Positions 29,701-38,707 of a DNA stretch of 55,450 nt are shown here, in pieces. Positions within the stretch are counted from its first letter, which is position 1. The number at the start of each line of letters is the position of its first letter. A program made the position numbers and the translations under genes. Origin of the DNA: CBDCWT01 sp965223305 (GTDB taxonomy: Bacteria; Planctomycetota; Planctomycetia; Pirellulales; Pirellulaceae); assembly GCA_965223305.1 (NCBI GenBank), contig CBDCWT010000023.1, forward strand, positions 1-55,450, read 5' to 3'. The notes beneath the pieces were generated by a model. It made no database searches and was not told the origin of the DNA. It saw only the letters and a list, made by a program, of their open reading frames with translations.

Positions 29701-32700
29701 TGGCGACTCGCTGGTTTTTTCTTTGGTGACATTTCCGGAGGGGATGGCCATTGACGCCACGACGGGCAGGGTGGACTGGGAGCCAAGCTCGGCGGCGCTG
29801 GGCGTCAATCCGGTCGTGCTCCGCGTCGATGACGGTCGCGGCAGCTTCGCGACGCAGCTCTTTTCTATCGAAGTGCTGGCTAGCCCGCCCAACTTGCCGC
29901 CTTCTTTCTCCACCGTACCTGCTTTGCTCGCCACCCAGGACGAGCAGTATCAGTACGACGTCAGCGCGGTCGACGTGGACGGCGACGCGATCACTTTTGT
30001 GTTGGTGGAGGGTCCACAGAGCATGACGCTCGATGCGTTCACCGGTGCGTTGGAATTCACTCCCACGGCGTCGCAGCGAGGTGTTCATCGCGTGCAAATT
30101 CAAGCGGTCGACGGTTGTGGCGAGGTTGCCACGCAGGCGTACCAACTGACCGTGCGGCCACCGAACGAGGCGCCCCACTTCACCAGCCAGCCATCGTTGC
30201 ATGCCGTCGTCGGCGAGGACTATCGCTACCGCGTCGAGGCAGAGGATGTGGACGATGATCTGCGATTCTCGGTGGTGGGACCCCCAGCCGGAATGCGGAT
30301 CGACGCACTCACCGGGCTACTGACTTTCACACCTCAGGCAGGGCAGACGGGCGAGCAGTCGGTGACGATACGCGCGACGGACGAACGCGGTGCCATTGCC
30401 GAGCAGCACGTTACGTTGACGGTCGACAACGACATCGAACCACCTGACGTCGCGATTGTGCTCTCCCAGGCTGTTGTCGATCCGAACACACAGGTCCAGA
30501 TCCAGGCGTTTGCTACCGACAACGTTGCCGTCGACGCATTCGAGTTGACGATCGATGCTCTGCCGGTGACGCTGGACGGGATCCGCCAAGCCGTGTTCAC
30601 ACCGGCCGCGCCAGGACTTTACTCTGTCGAGCTCCGCGCGACCGACACCAGCGGCAACGCATCGACGGACCAGGTCCAACTTCGTGTGATTGATCCCCAC
30701 GATCACGAGCCACCGGAGATCGAGATCCTCTCGCCGTCGCCGGGCGCAACGGTAACCTATTTGACGGAGATTGTCGGCTCGATCACCGGCGACGACGTCG
30801 AATCCTACGAGCTTGACTATGCCCGCTTCGACTTGGTCGATTTGGAGAACGTTGCTGCGGAGAGTCAGTACTGGAGACCGATCGGCTCTGGCAGCGGGCC
30901 GGCCGACAATCAAGTGCTGGGCGAGTTCGATACAACGGTGCTGGAGAACGATGTCTATCTCGTCCGCGTCACGGCTGTGGATGAGAGCGGTAATTCGCAG
31001 GTGCAGGCCTTTCCCTTGAACGTGGCGGGCGACGCGAAATTGGGTGACTTTGCGCTGGAAGTCACTGACCTGCCTGTGCCCCTTGGCGGCATCCCGATCG
31101 AGGTCAAGCGGCGCTACAGCACGATGGACGCGGAACGCCAGGGCGATTTCGGGTTCGGCTGGTCCTTGGGCGTCTTTGAAGGAGACCTTCGTGAGTCGCT
31201 GCCGACTGGGAACGAGCAGAATACCGGAATCTTCGGAGCCGTACCTTTCCGCAGTGATACGCGCGTTTACATCACCGATCCAGACGGCCGGCGGGTCGGC
31301 TATTCGTTTGATCCGCAACCCAGAGTGTCGCTGTTGGGAACGGTATTTCTACCCAAATTCAAACCAGATCCGGGTGTCTACGACCGCTTAGAGGTTGACG
31401 ACACCGCACTGACTCAACAAGCCGACGGCACGTTCACGCTGTTCGCGTTGGGACTGCCATACAATCCGCGCAGCTATCGGCTCGTCCGCGCGGACGGAAC
31501 GGTCTACCACTACGATCAGTTCCAGGGGATTCAAGCCGTCGAGGATCTGTACGGGAACGCGTTGCAGTTCACCGAGGACGCGATTACCCATTCGTCGGGC
31601 GAGGCGATTCGTTTCGCCCGAGACCAGCTGGGGCGGATTGTCGAGATGGTCAGCCCCGACGGCAGTTCCGTGCTGTACGACTACGATCCACGTGGCAATC
31701 TGAGTTCAGTGACCGACCAGTCGGGCATTGCAACCCACTTTGACTATCGAGAGCAGCCGGCGCATTACCTCGACAAGGTGCTCGATGCCAACGGTCTCGA
31801 ATTCGAGACGTTTGAATTCGATGACCAAGGTCGATTGGTGGCCATCATCGACCGACTCGGAAATCGCCAAGAACAGTCTTGGGATCCGGTCAGCTTTACG
31901 GGTACCTATACCGACGCACGCGGCAATGTCACCCAGATCAGCTACGACGACCGGGGCAATGTACTCAAGAGTGTAGATCCGCTGGGCGGAGCCTTCCACT
32001 GGCAGTACGACGAAGACAACAACGTCACCCAGACGACCGACGAACTCGGGTATGTGACGTCATTTACCTATGACGAGCGGGGCAACATGCTGACGGAGAC
32101 TGATGCGTTGGGCGGAGTGACCTCGTACACGTATAGCGGGTTGAACCAGCCGACTTCGATTACTGATACTTTGGGACGCAAAACCTCCTTCGCGTACGAT
32201 GCCTCGGGCGGTCTGATCGGTGTGACGAACCCGGACGGGGCTGCCACAACTTTGGAGCGTGACGAGCAAGGCCGGGCGGTCCGGGTCATTGCGGCCACCG
32301 GTGATATTACCGAGTTAGAATACGGTTCGTTCGGATTGCCGGAGAGGGTCGTTCGCCGCGACAACACTGCCTTGACTCAGAGTTACAGCGACGGCGGACT
32401 CACGCTCAGCCGGACTGATGCCGCCGGCGCAACAACGACGTTCACCTACGATGCTGGTGGTCGCATGCTGACGAGTCAGGATACGACAGGGGCAGGCACC
32501 AGCTACGTCTACGACGAGGCGAAGCTCGTTCGCCAGACCAGCGCCTTGGGTGCGACGACGCGATACGAATATGACGAAGCGGATCGCGTTTCCACGATGA
32601 TCGATCCTGCGGGCGGGCGTGTCCAGTTGACCTACGATGTTGCGAACAACCTGGCGTCGCTGAGCGACCCTTCCGACAACACCGTCCACTATGTCCATGA

Positions 32701-34675
32701 CGCCCTTGACCGATTGACAGAACGCGTCGACGCGCTCGGACAAAAGACACTCTATGAGTACGACGCAGTGGGCAACGTCACACAGTTGACCGACCGCAAC
32801 GGCGACCGTCGCACGTTTGCCTACGATGCGTTGCGCCGGCCGGTTACGGAGACTTGGTTGGCGGCTAGCGGCCAGGTGGTGAACCAGATTCAGATCGTCT
32901 ACGACGCAGTAGGCAACGTGGTGTCGTTGGCGGACGCTCACAGCAGCTATTCGTTTACTTACGACACGCTGGATCGGCTGACGAGCGTCGACAACGCTGG
33001 CACACCGCGAGTCCCGCACACGGTGTTGACGTACAGCTATGACACCGCCGGCAACTTCGCGGTCGTGGAGGACAGCTCCGGTGTGCGAATCGAACTGGCC
33101 TACGACCAGCTGGACCGTGCGACCAGCATGGCTTGGGGTGGAGACGTCATCGACCCGGCGCGTGTCGATTTTGCTTACAGCTCGACCGGCGACCTAGTGC
33201 AGGTAGAGCGGTTCGCGGACCTCGAGGGCCAAGTTCTTGCCGGCAGAACTTCGATCGAGTACGACTCGCTGGGACAAGTGAGCCAGATGGCTCATCGATC
33301 GGCTGTCGACGCCGCGATCGCTGAATACGACTACGAGTACGATGCGGTGGGGCAGCTGCTGCGGGAAGCGCACCATGGGCAGACATTCGATTACGCATAC
33401 GACGCCACCGGTCAGCTCCTAGAGGCACGGCGGTCGGTCTTCGGCGACGAGACCTTTGCATACGATCCCAGCGGGAATCGCACGAACGATGAAACGGTGA
33501 CAGGGGCGGGAAACCGGATCGAGGTGGATGACCGGTATACCTACGAATACGATGCCGAGGGCAGTTTGATTCGCCGCGTCGAGATCGATACTGGCGAACA
33601 GATGTCGTTCGAGTACGACCACCGTCATCGTCTCACGCGCATCCAGCGGCGCGACGCGGCCGGCAATCTGCTGGGCGAGATCGAGTATGTCTATGACATC
33701 ATGGACAACCGGATCACGAAGATCGTCGATGGCGAGGCGTTGCATACGGTGTATGACGGCGACAACGCTTGGGCTGACTTCGATGACGACGGCGAGGTGG
33801 TGGCCTACTATCTGTTTGGCAATCGTGTAGACCAGATCGTGGCCCGTTATCGTCCGGCTGAAGGGACCGCCTGGTATCTGACCGATCGTTTGGGCTCGGT
33901 TCGCGATCTGGCCGACGGCAGCGGGGAGCTGATCGCGCACGTGGACTACGGCAGCTACGGAAACGTCATCGAGATGACCCATGGCGACTCGCTGGATCGT
34001 TTCTTGTTCACCGGGCGCGAGTACGAGGCGGAGACGGACTTCTACTACTATCGAGCACGCTTCTACGATCCAGAGAGCGGACGGTTCCTCTCCCAGGATC
34101 CGCTAGGATTTGACGGGGGAGACGCCAATCTGTATCGGTACGTGAGCAACAGCCCGCTGAACGGCACCGATCCCTCGGGGCTAACCAGCTCGTTCGAGAC
34201 GAGGCTGCTCGCGGGGGCTCAGTACGTTGCGGCGCACGCTTTCTGCTACGCCGCTTCGCTGGCCTTCGCCTACGTGACCGCCGAGGTGCTGACGGCTCTC
34301 GAGTTCTCGAGGAACGCTGCCAATGCCGGGGGGTTCGTCGCTGGTTTGGCCGTCGAAATTGGATGCGCCACTGCAGTTGCCAAAGGCCTCTCCGGAGCCG
34401 GGCCCAGAGGGGCGAATCCGACACCCAATCCTTCTCCCAGCCCCTGCACGGCCTGTGACGCCAGGAAAGCGCCGTCTCGCAGATTGAGGAAGATGCTGGA
34501 TGAAATGAAGAAGAAGAACGAGCAGCGCAGGAACACGCCGGAGTACAAGAAATGGAAAGACAAGATGAAGGAAAAAGCTCGGCAACACGAGGAGTGGGAA
34601 AAGTCGCACGAGGCCCTGCGGAGGCAACGCGAAGAGAACGGGGTTGCGGACATTACCTTCGACTTTACCAAGTAG
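23780..34675 (+). CDS. giant secreted RHS/YD-repeat protein with dockerin, vWA and Ig-like domains
   Basis: 3631 residues, intact. Basic leader and METLEDRRLLAS, the planctomycete LEPR-XLL-type N-terminal motif (~35-46). Dockerin-like Ca-binding repeats ~50-122 (LDINNDQVV, FDTNGDGIF). FG-GAP/VCBS-like part ~350-490 (LAADFDNNGETDLVV). Four PPC-like repeats ~765-1170 (GEVDRFTF, GEQDEFQF, GEVHHFRF, GEMRTFEF). CARDB-like ~1173-1303. A vWA-like domain ~1337-1573 (VFLIDLSGS). Five to six cadherin/putative-Ig repeats ~1757-2215 and two Ig-like domains. YD repeats ~2420-3470, closing with the RHS core signature (YYRARFYDPESGRFLSQDPLG, DPSGL). A 161-residue variable tip follows, with two hydrophobic stretches and a Lys/Glu-rich C-terminus that matches no toxin motif I know. 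It is probably displayed or shed at the cell surface. The start at 23780 is preceded by AGG within a hairpin. Confidence 0.92.
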   Translation: MPLVHRSARQQQRKARLRATRRRRRSRMRDHGCWMETLEDRRLLASDWQNSCNALDINNDQVVVPQDVLVGINELNFRQVVGPAGQLPPRSAHTSAPFFDTNGDGIFVPTDLLRVINVLNGVSPEPWFSFAAELENDTGPQGATNDDGLTSDPRISGSFAATLGLTSLLAALDGGAAVPLPQTCGGFAFDPGLADDGSADGPHVVEFRGHDPANRIAAFTIEFTLDTVPPELTAAIAPESDTGRVGDGVTDLRQVTFSGKTEPGVGVSVGDNGLSTAAAADGEFVVAGVSLESGRNTIVTQAEDLAGNRGRVDQTIFLDDCGAFDPFTTGLIGRDTLPIAGAPIPLAAPVHPGEIAGGNDGEVGVVLGLLDGDLTTDLVTTDPLTDEVLVFLGQGDVLQQPTRYPSGGDEPTRVAVGGFFGPSDADIAVGHRDGSVTFLEGNGDGSFDLRDVATLSGLGVIRDLLAADFDNNGETDLVVSSGDRVYLIRNDQDLLRSGAIKNGEFTQGLVGWNAAGVGQQLGQTPGSVAVAGEAALLVENHSLLVTLEQSFVVPPSPQQLTLDIVSQDFESSAAIPDAFEISLLDVEQQSMVPTFDDATSFFNLSSAGVLMAEGVTFDGVTVTVDISSLEPGTQVTLYLDLVGNPPGTSSVVGIDNVAVTPEVIAIDSFTVTPLDRVFLEAARSGFCDANADDRQDLQIYDRATDQVTTHLGDGAGSFTAMPDAGVTTGGPPAQVPASLQVMPSVDVVATEGFVHPAVAEDATVEGEATDRTVQLGELISDAVDVAGEVDRFTFLVEPNQRLYFDAQEGSPSQLEWTLAGPAGEVVFEELFRDQEIEASLAGSYTLSVGGRGDATAEYRFQIFAVPPTQTRNIQIGDETAGAFQVPGEQDEFQFSAQAGQILYFDRLQSPNAFVWRLLDPHDEVVFEHNSFGDQGPLEVQTTGVHRIEIDPQRDLTGEYLFRILEVPDPSTFDVLIGAPVSGRIRVPGEVHHFRFDAAAGANLFADAQDMPGEFDWTLRGPSGSVLFDGRGDQGPLSLDEAGQFLITLDPRADGTGYYQFVLWDLPSTPPREIAWDTPVFDAIVTPGEMRTFEFDGIADQQLAVDVISLATGSHRMELLDPSGNVLFTRRVTDQTIDSLPETGRYRLTIDPFDDNVGPFSFQITGGDIPDVPPHADLQVSDVEAPRRVVGNPAEITVGWKVTNQGDVAVPSGTVITDAIYLSVDDDLDKLPVDPLVTRVDTMLDAPLLPGETVERLETVTLFADLEAEFKVVVSTDVRNQVFENQSETDSAASSPVAVYSQPRVLAQDPVLQIHTEDGLQLPAGTSLTLSGRAAVRPGAVNAVFLIDLSGSTALVTDVDANYDGVLDETDDINQDGRVGDLLDKQIGLVTGAIARLGQRIDDLRVAVVGWGSSTRAFPDGFESLDLSEQLLDQVFRAPGADDNDNAIADEAEATESLFHRAIGLASHSGAKLFKSFFIGSGTSFEQALQELMDLLDAAPDADLTQVFLLQDGIFDAGNAPTDQQTIEQLAARGVLLRAAQVSGDAHIDELERIATIVDAHPDSQATAVIVETPAELDNLPFTNSRLSGVTIDNRGVDRLDSSGNFFTTVTLEAGENVFTISAIDSLGNETAESLTIVGLPANELDLSEAREVTELAQPRFRHPTFNRQSSTLLVDVALTNQTELPLKGPVFAVVDAPDRPVVRLSNADGLVDSERPYVEFDSELIDGVLPPLSETGSIRLQMSNPSRDRFELQVSLLMLGNQPPAFSSVPTTEITAGEHFVYMPEVNDDDVALIFKTATAPPAMTVDPSSGTIHWQTTLGDVGRHQVDLLVEDGFGGVAQQTFEVAVVAEMPNRPPLFRSSPTTEIDSGGHYAYQAEAFDADGDPLTYSLDRGPAELAVDSATGEVSWASPPDGEYEVILRVDDGQTGSSTQALVLTVGGAAANPGAPQVFSTPTLLAAVSTPYWYLPVARDPDGDSLVFSLVTFPEGMAIDATTGRVDWEPSSAALGVNPVVLRVDDGRGSFATQLFSIEVLASPPNLPPSFSTVPALLATQDEQYQYDVSAVDVDGDAITFVLVEGPQSMTLDAFTGALEFTPTASQRGVHRVQIQAVDGCGEVATQAYQLTVRPPNEAPHFTSQPSLHAVVGEDYRYRVEAEDVDDDLRFSVVGPPAGMRIDALTGLLTFTPQAGQTGEQSVTIRATDERGAIAEQHVTLTVDNDIEPPDVAIVLSQAVVDPNTQVQIQAFATDNVAVDAFELTIDALPVTLDGIRQAVFTPAAPGLYSVELRATDTSGNASTDQVQLRVIDPHDHEPPEIEILSPSPGATVTYLTEIVGSITGDDVESYELDYARFDLVDLENVAAESQYWRPIGSGSGPADNQVLGEFDTTVLENDVYLVRVTAVDESGNSQVQAFPLNVAGDAKLGDFALEVTDLPVPLGGIPIEVKRRYSTMDAERQGDFGFGWSLGVFEGDLRESLPTGNEQNTGIFGAVPFRSDTRVYITDPDGRRVGYSFDPQPRVSLLGTVFLPKFKPDPGVYDRLEVDDTALTQQADGTFTLFALGLPYNPRSYRLVRADGTVYHYDQFQGIQAVEDLYGNALQFTEDAITHSSGEAIRFARDQLGRIVEMVSPDGSSVLYDYDPRGNLSSVTDQSGIATHFDYREQPAHYLDKVLDANGLEFETFEFDDQGRLVAIIDRLGNRQEQSWDPVSFTGTYTDARGNVTQISYDDRGNVLKSVDPLGGAFHWQYDEDNNVTQTTDELGYVTSFTYDERGNMLTETDALGGVTSYTYSGLNQPTSITDTLGRKTSFAYDASGGLIGVTNPDGAATTLERDEQGRAVRVIAATGDITELEYGSFGLPERVVRRDNTALTQSYSDGGLTLSRTDAAGATTTFTYDAGGRMLTSQDTTGAGTSYVYDEAKLVRQTSALGATTRYEYDEADRVSTMIDPAGGRVQLTYDVANNLASLSDPSDNTVHYVHDALDRLTERVDALGQKTLYEYDAVGNVTQLTDRNGDRRTFAYDALRRPVTETWLAASGQVVNQIQIVYDAVGNVVSLADAHSSYSFTYDTLDRLTSVDNAGTPRVPHTVLTYSYDTAGNFAVVEDSSGVRIELAYDQLDRATSMAWGGDVIDPARVDFAYSSTGDLVQVERFADLEGQVLAGRTSIEYDSLGQVSQMAHRSAVDAAIAEYDYEYDAVGQLLREAHHGQTFDYAYDATGQLLEARRSVFGDETFAYDPSGNRTNDETVTGAGNRIEVDDRYTYEYDAEGSLIRRVEIDTGEQMSFEYDHRHRLTRIQRRDAAGNLLGEIEYVYDIMDNRITKIVDGEALHTVYDGDNAWADFDDDGEVVAYYLFGNRVDQIVARYRPAEGTAWYLTDRLGSVRDLADGSGELIAHVDYGSYGNVIEMTHGDSLDRFLFTGREYEAETDFYYYRARFYDPESGRFLSQDPLGFDGGDANLYRYVSNSPLNGTDPSGLTSSFETRLLAGAQYVAAHAFCYAASLAFAYVTAEVLTALEFSRNAANAGGFVAGLAVEIGCATAVAKGLSGAGPRGANPTPNPSPSPCTACDARKAPSRRLRKMLDEMKKKNEQRRNTPEYKKWKDKMKEKARQHEEWEKSHEALRRQREENGVADITFDFTK

Positions 34676-35095
34676 ATGCAGGCCAACTCTACAGGCACTC
34701 TGTAAGGCGCTGGCGGCCTGTCAGGTCGAGCAAGGCCTTGGGAATCACGGTGGCCAAAGTCATGGGGTAAGGAGGGACTCACCGGCAGTCGGTCAAATTT
34801 TTCTGTCCCAATCTTTCTGTCCTAAATCGGATTTGCGAGTGCGCTTGGGAATGACAGAAAAATTAGGACAGAAAGATGAGAGCACCCGCGGAACACGCGA
34901 TGCCAGCGGACGAGGCGCGGCGGGCGCGTTTTGGCAAGAAGCAGCGGAGTCAACGGACAAAGAGCCCAAAGCAGTTCGCGGTCCCGCGTTCGTGTCCTCT
35001 TTTTGAACGGGTTCGGCAACCAAGATCAGTTCGTGTCGGCCGATTTGCCGCCTGCCAACCTGCGAAACGGCAGTCGGTCGAGTTTTTCTGTCCCG
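34676..35095. repeat. gene-free gap with nested inverted and direct repeats
   Basis: No gene is seen, and no immunity-like ORF follows the RHS tip. ATCTTTCTGTCCTAA (34811-34825) is the exact reverse complement of 34863-34877, and AATTTTTCTGTC (34796-34807) that of 34853-34864, so two CTGTC-centred units face each other. CGGCAGTCGGTC plus TTTTTCTGTCCC occurs at about 34783-34809 and again near 35070-35094 as a direct repeat, the second reaching the end of the kinase gene. This looks like a small dispersed element. Confidence 0.55.
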
Positions 35096-38000
35096 TTATT
35101 TTGCATCGGCGCCGAGCGCCCTCCATTGCGATGGTGACAGGCGACTCAACACGCCACTCTCGTCCATCTGTTTGCCAGTCATTGTCTGTATCCAGGTCTC
35201 AAGATCAACTTTCTGATCCGAGTCCGCGGACGGTAACGCCCAGAGCATCGCGTTTCCACCTCCGGTCAAAATGTGCTCGCCCTGAGGATCAAACGCCACA
35301 GCTCGGACAGGGCGAGGGTGTGACCACGCAGGTCCAATCTTCTCACCACTATCCAACGACCACAACTGGACGTTGCCGTCTGAACACCCGGTGAGCAGGA
35401 CGCGTCCGTCCGGTCCGAATTCAAGATCTTCGACCCAACTCGAGTGTTCTAGAATCAGCCCCGTTGGTTGGCCCGTGGCGCTATCCCACAACCTAGCTGT
35501 GTTGTCCCGGCTTCCCGTCGCGAGCATCCGACCGTCCGGGCTGACGTCGACGGCTAATACGGCATCGGAGTGTTCCAGCGGCACTCGCAACTCGGTTCCC
35601 GTCTGCAGTGACCAGATTCTTGTCTTGCCGTCATCGCACGCGGTCACCAGCGTCTCGTCGTCGTGCAAGAACACCAGGTCTTCGACAATGCCCGGGTGCT
35701 GGAGGGTGAGCATACACTCCCCGGTTGCTGCGTCCCACACTCTCGTAGTTCGATCGAAGCTCCCCGTCGCTACCAAGTCCCCGCTGGAATTGAAAGCGAC
35801 CGAGCGAACCATGCCGTCGTGATTCAGGATCGACTGGGTTTCTCCATTGACGTTCCATACCCGCGCGTGATCGGCTGCGTACCCGACGATCAGTTGCTGG
35901 CCGTCCGGGCTGTATTGGGCGTCCCACACCACCGATTGCAGGTTTGGAAAGTCCCGAACTAGCTCTGAGGGTTCCTTTGACCAAGCTGTCAGGCCCGCCC
36001 TTCCACCGACAACCAACTGATTCCCGCTGGGATCAAAGTCGATAGCCCAGGCACTCGGTGCAGCGGCGAAAACGGCCCGCGGCCTAGGTAGCACATTTGC
36101 TGTCCACACTTCAGCTTTGCCCGCGGAACTGAGTGCGACCATCTGCGCGGCGGGGCTGAGGACGACGTTACTCACGATGTGGTCTGTCGCGATCTCGATT
36201 CCCACCCGCTCGCCGGACCACGTTGACCACAACCTGGCGGACAAATCGACGCTGCCGGTGATCAGCAATTGGCTGTCAGCACTGAAAGCCAACGCTGAGA
36301 TTCGTGATCGGTGAACCATCGGCTGCCCGATCGAAGTGCCGTCCTTGGTCGACCACAACCTGACGACAAAGTCCCTTCCACCTGTCGCGGCCAAAGATCC
36401 GTCCGGGCTGAATCGAGCAATCTCGATCGCTGAGTTGTGCCTGATCGGGGAACCGATCGGGCTTTCCTGCGCGATAGACCACAGCTGGGCAGTAGAATCC
36501 TCATTGAAAACAAGCATGGTCAATCCATCGGGACTGAAGCCGCGCGCGATCCCGGGCGGTTTCGGCAGCGCAGCGCTCTGCGCTGCGCCCGAGTCGAGAG
36601 ACCACTCGCGAGCTGACCCATCGGCGTAGCCCACCAAGAGTTGGTCGTCCCTCGCGCCGAACCCGAGGGCCGTAACCGCACTCTCGTGCACCATCGGCTC
36701 TCCGACGGCCCGACCATTTGTAACGGACCAAAGTGTTACGGTCCCATCTTCGGCTCCGATCGCGACAAGCGAAGTAGCAGGTCGGAACTCTACTAACGAT
36801 ATGCGAGAACTGAGCTTGATTGGCTCATCGACTGCTTGACCTATGCTCGACCACAGCCGTACGGTATCGCCGCTGGTCGTAATGATTCGTTCACCGTCCG
36901 AAGTCCAAAAGACCGCCGTTACGGCATCGCTGTGTTGCATCGGCGTCCCGACCGGTGCTCCCGTTTCGACTGACCAAATCTTGACCAGGTGATCCGAGAA
37001 ACCTCCTGTAACCAGTCGGCGTCCGTCAGGGCTGAAAGCCAGCGCCAACGGTTCCCGAGCGGGGAAGGGTTGCGCCGTCACCGCCTCATGGTCAAGAATC
37101 TGCAGCAGTTGGTTGCAGCGCCGGCTCCAGAGGAACAGATTCGTTTCAATATCGGCGCGCAGCGGAGTGCTCGTGATTGGACATTCCAATGCAGCACGCA
37201 CCAGCCAGTGCAACCCCCGGTCGACGTGGCCGCTTTCACAAAACGACTGTCCTTGTCGGAGATATTGCTGCGCGAGCCGATGACGCAGCGTCAGCGCCTG
37301 GCTACGTTCGTGGTGCGTCCACAGTCCGGCCAACACCAGCAGCACCGCTAGGGACGAGGCGGCCAGAGTTGCTGCCAGGCGATTCCGATGAATCCACGAT
37401 TTCAACTCCGCGATCGGGCCGGTGTGATAGGCGCGGACAACACGGTGGTCGAGCCAAGCTTGCAGATCCTCGGCGAGGTCAAGCGACGATAGGTATCGAC
37501 TGGACTTGTCTCGAGCCATCGCCTTCTCACAGATGGCTGTTAACTCGGGCGGCGCCGCCGGATTCAGTTCAGAAATCGGTCTTGGCGGACCGTCCAGTAC
37601 CCGTGCCAGCACAGTGCGCGGGGAAATTCGGCTCCCAGCTTCGACATACGGCGGAGATCCGGTCAGCAGCTGGTAGAGTACCGCACCCAATGAGTAAGTG
37701 TCGGATTGGTGATCCACCTCGTCTAAATTGCCTCGCGCCTGTTCCGGTGCCATGAAGGCGGGTGTTCCCACGACCGAACCGTCCATCGTCACCAGCGGAG
37801 CATCCGAGGAAGATCCTTCGTTATTGCTGCGCGGTGTTTGAATTCGTGTCTGAGTGGCTTGACTCTCCGGCGCTAGTCGAAGCTCATGGGGGTCCTGCCG
37901 GCCAACCACTTTGGCCAGTCCCCAGTCCATCACATAGACCTCACCGAAGCGGCCTACCATGATGTTGGCCGACTTCAGATCGCGGTGAATTACTTGTTTC

Positions 38001-38707
38001 GAGTGCGCGTAGGCCGTGGTCTGACAGACTTTGACGAGGACGGTAATCGCCCTCGGCAGATTCCAGCCTTCCCGTTCCTGCTTAACCAAATCGACAATTG
38101 CGGAGAACTCACGCCCTTTTATCAGCTGCATGGTAAAGAACGGCCGACCCTCGCCGTCGACGCCCATCTCGTGTACGGACGCAATGCCAGGGTGATCGAG
38201 CTGAGCGGTCAGCTGGGCTTCTTCGAGGAAACGCGAAAGGAGGGTGGCCGAGGAAGTACCGATCGACTCTGCCGGTGCGTCCGCCAAGACCTTCATGGCC
38301 AGAGTGCGGTTCAATTCGGTATCCAGGACCCGGTAGATCACGCCCATGCCGCCACGAGCAACTTCGCCCCGCACGGCGTAGCGACCGGAGCGTAGATCGG
38401 TAACTGACTCACTATTCGCCGGGGTGGGTCGGTCGTCTGACCCTGAGTCCAGCATGACGGTTACTTCTACTTCGTTCGCAGCATCGCCAAGTTGGTCCCA
38501 AATGGAGGTGTGAAGCGAACGGGAGCTCGCAGCCGCCTGTCCAACTTGGAAGGCAGTGGCCAGCGTCTGGAAGATCGGCTCCAGCGCTGGATGGTCTGCG
38601 CACAGGTCATGGATGGCTTCCGAGATGTCGCAGCGGTCGCCTTCCAGACGATCCTGCAACAACGCCCATGCGCGTCGGACTTCTTGGGGAGGGTGGTTAG
38701 TGCTCAT
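35096..38707 (-). CDS. membrane Ser/Thr protein kinase with 15 WD40 repeats
   Basis: 1203 residues, intact. An N-terminal helical part (1-105) resembles the pre-kinase region of planctomycete kinases. Kinase domain ~110-400: GEVARGGMG loop, Lys139 (LAMKVL), HRDLKSANIMVG with Asp243, DWGLAK (261-266; Trp replaces the usual Phe of DFG, common in planctomycetes) and GTPAFMAPEQARG. A membrane helix lies at ~440-462 (LAATLAASSLAVLLVLAGLW). Then 15 WD40 units, from EPLALAFSPDGRRLVTGGFSD to HILTGGGNAMLWAL, enough for two seven-bladed propellers. The kinase faces the cytoplasm; by topology the propellers would face the periplasm and bind protein or ligand. Its partner is unknown and no sigma factor is adjacent. 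It converges with the RHS gene across a repeat-bearing gap. Confidence 0.93.
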   Translation of the reverse strand: MSTNHPPQEVRRAWALLQDRLEGDRCDISEAIHDLCADHPALEPIFQTLATAFQVGQAAASSRSLHTSIWDQLGDAANEVEVTVMLDSGSDDRPTPANSESVTDLRSGRYAVRGEVARGGMGVIYRVLDTELNRTLAMKVLADAPAESIGTSSATLLSRFLEEAQLTAQLDHPGIASVHEMGVDGEGRPFFTMQLIKGREFSAIVDLVKQEREGWNLPRAITVLVKVCQTTAYAHSKQVIHRDLKSANIMVGRFGEVYVMDWGLAKVVGRQDPHELRLAPESQATQTRIQTPRSNNEGSSSDAPLVTMDGSVVGTPAFMAPEQARGNLDEVDHQSDTYSLGAVLYQLLTGSPPYVEAGSRISPRTVLARVLDGPPRPISELNPAAPPELTAICEKAMARDKSSRYLSSLDLAEDLQAWLDHRVVRAYHTGPIAELKSWIHRNRLAATLAASSLAVLLVLAGLWTHHERSQALTLRHRLAQQYLRQGQSFCESGHVDRGLHWLVRAALECPITSTPLRADIETNLFLWSRRCNQLLQILDHEAVTAQPFPAREPLALAFSPDGRRLVTGGFSDHLVKIWSVETGAPVGTPMQHSDAVTAVFWTSDGERIITTSGDTVRLWSSIGQAVDEPIKLSSRISLVEFRPATSLVAIGAEDGTVTLWSVTNGRAVGEPMVHESAVTALGFGARDDQLLVGYADGSAREWSLDSGAAQSAALPKPPGIARGFSPDGLTMLVFNEDSTAQLWSIAQESPIGSPIRHNSAIEIARFSPDGSLAATGGRDFVVRLWSTKDGTSIGQPMVHRSRISALAFSADSQLLITGSVDLSARLWSTWSGERVGIEIATDHIVSNVVLSPAAQMVALSSAGKAEVWTANVLPRPRAVFAAAPSAWAIDFDPSGNQLVVGGRAGLTAWSKEPSELVRDFPNLQSVVWDAQYSPDGQQLIVGYAADHARVWNVNGETQSILNHDGMVRSVAFNSSGDLVATGSFDRTTRVWDAATGECMLTLQHPGIVEDLVFLHDDETLVTACDDGKTRIWSLQTGTELRVPLEHSDAVLAVDVSPDGRMLATGSRDNTARLWDSATGQPTGLILEHSSWVEDLEFGPDGRVLLTGCSDGNVQLWSLDSGEKIGPAWSHPRPVRAVAFDPQGEHILTGGGNAMLWALPSADSDQKVDLETWIQTMTGKQMDESGVLSRLSPSQWRALGADAK

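Noticed and set aside
34644..35006. Short ORFs in the gap after the RHS gene as an immunity gene
   Set aside because: They are translations of the inverted repeats and GC-rich filler, with no start signal or protein-like composition.
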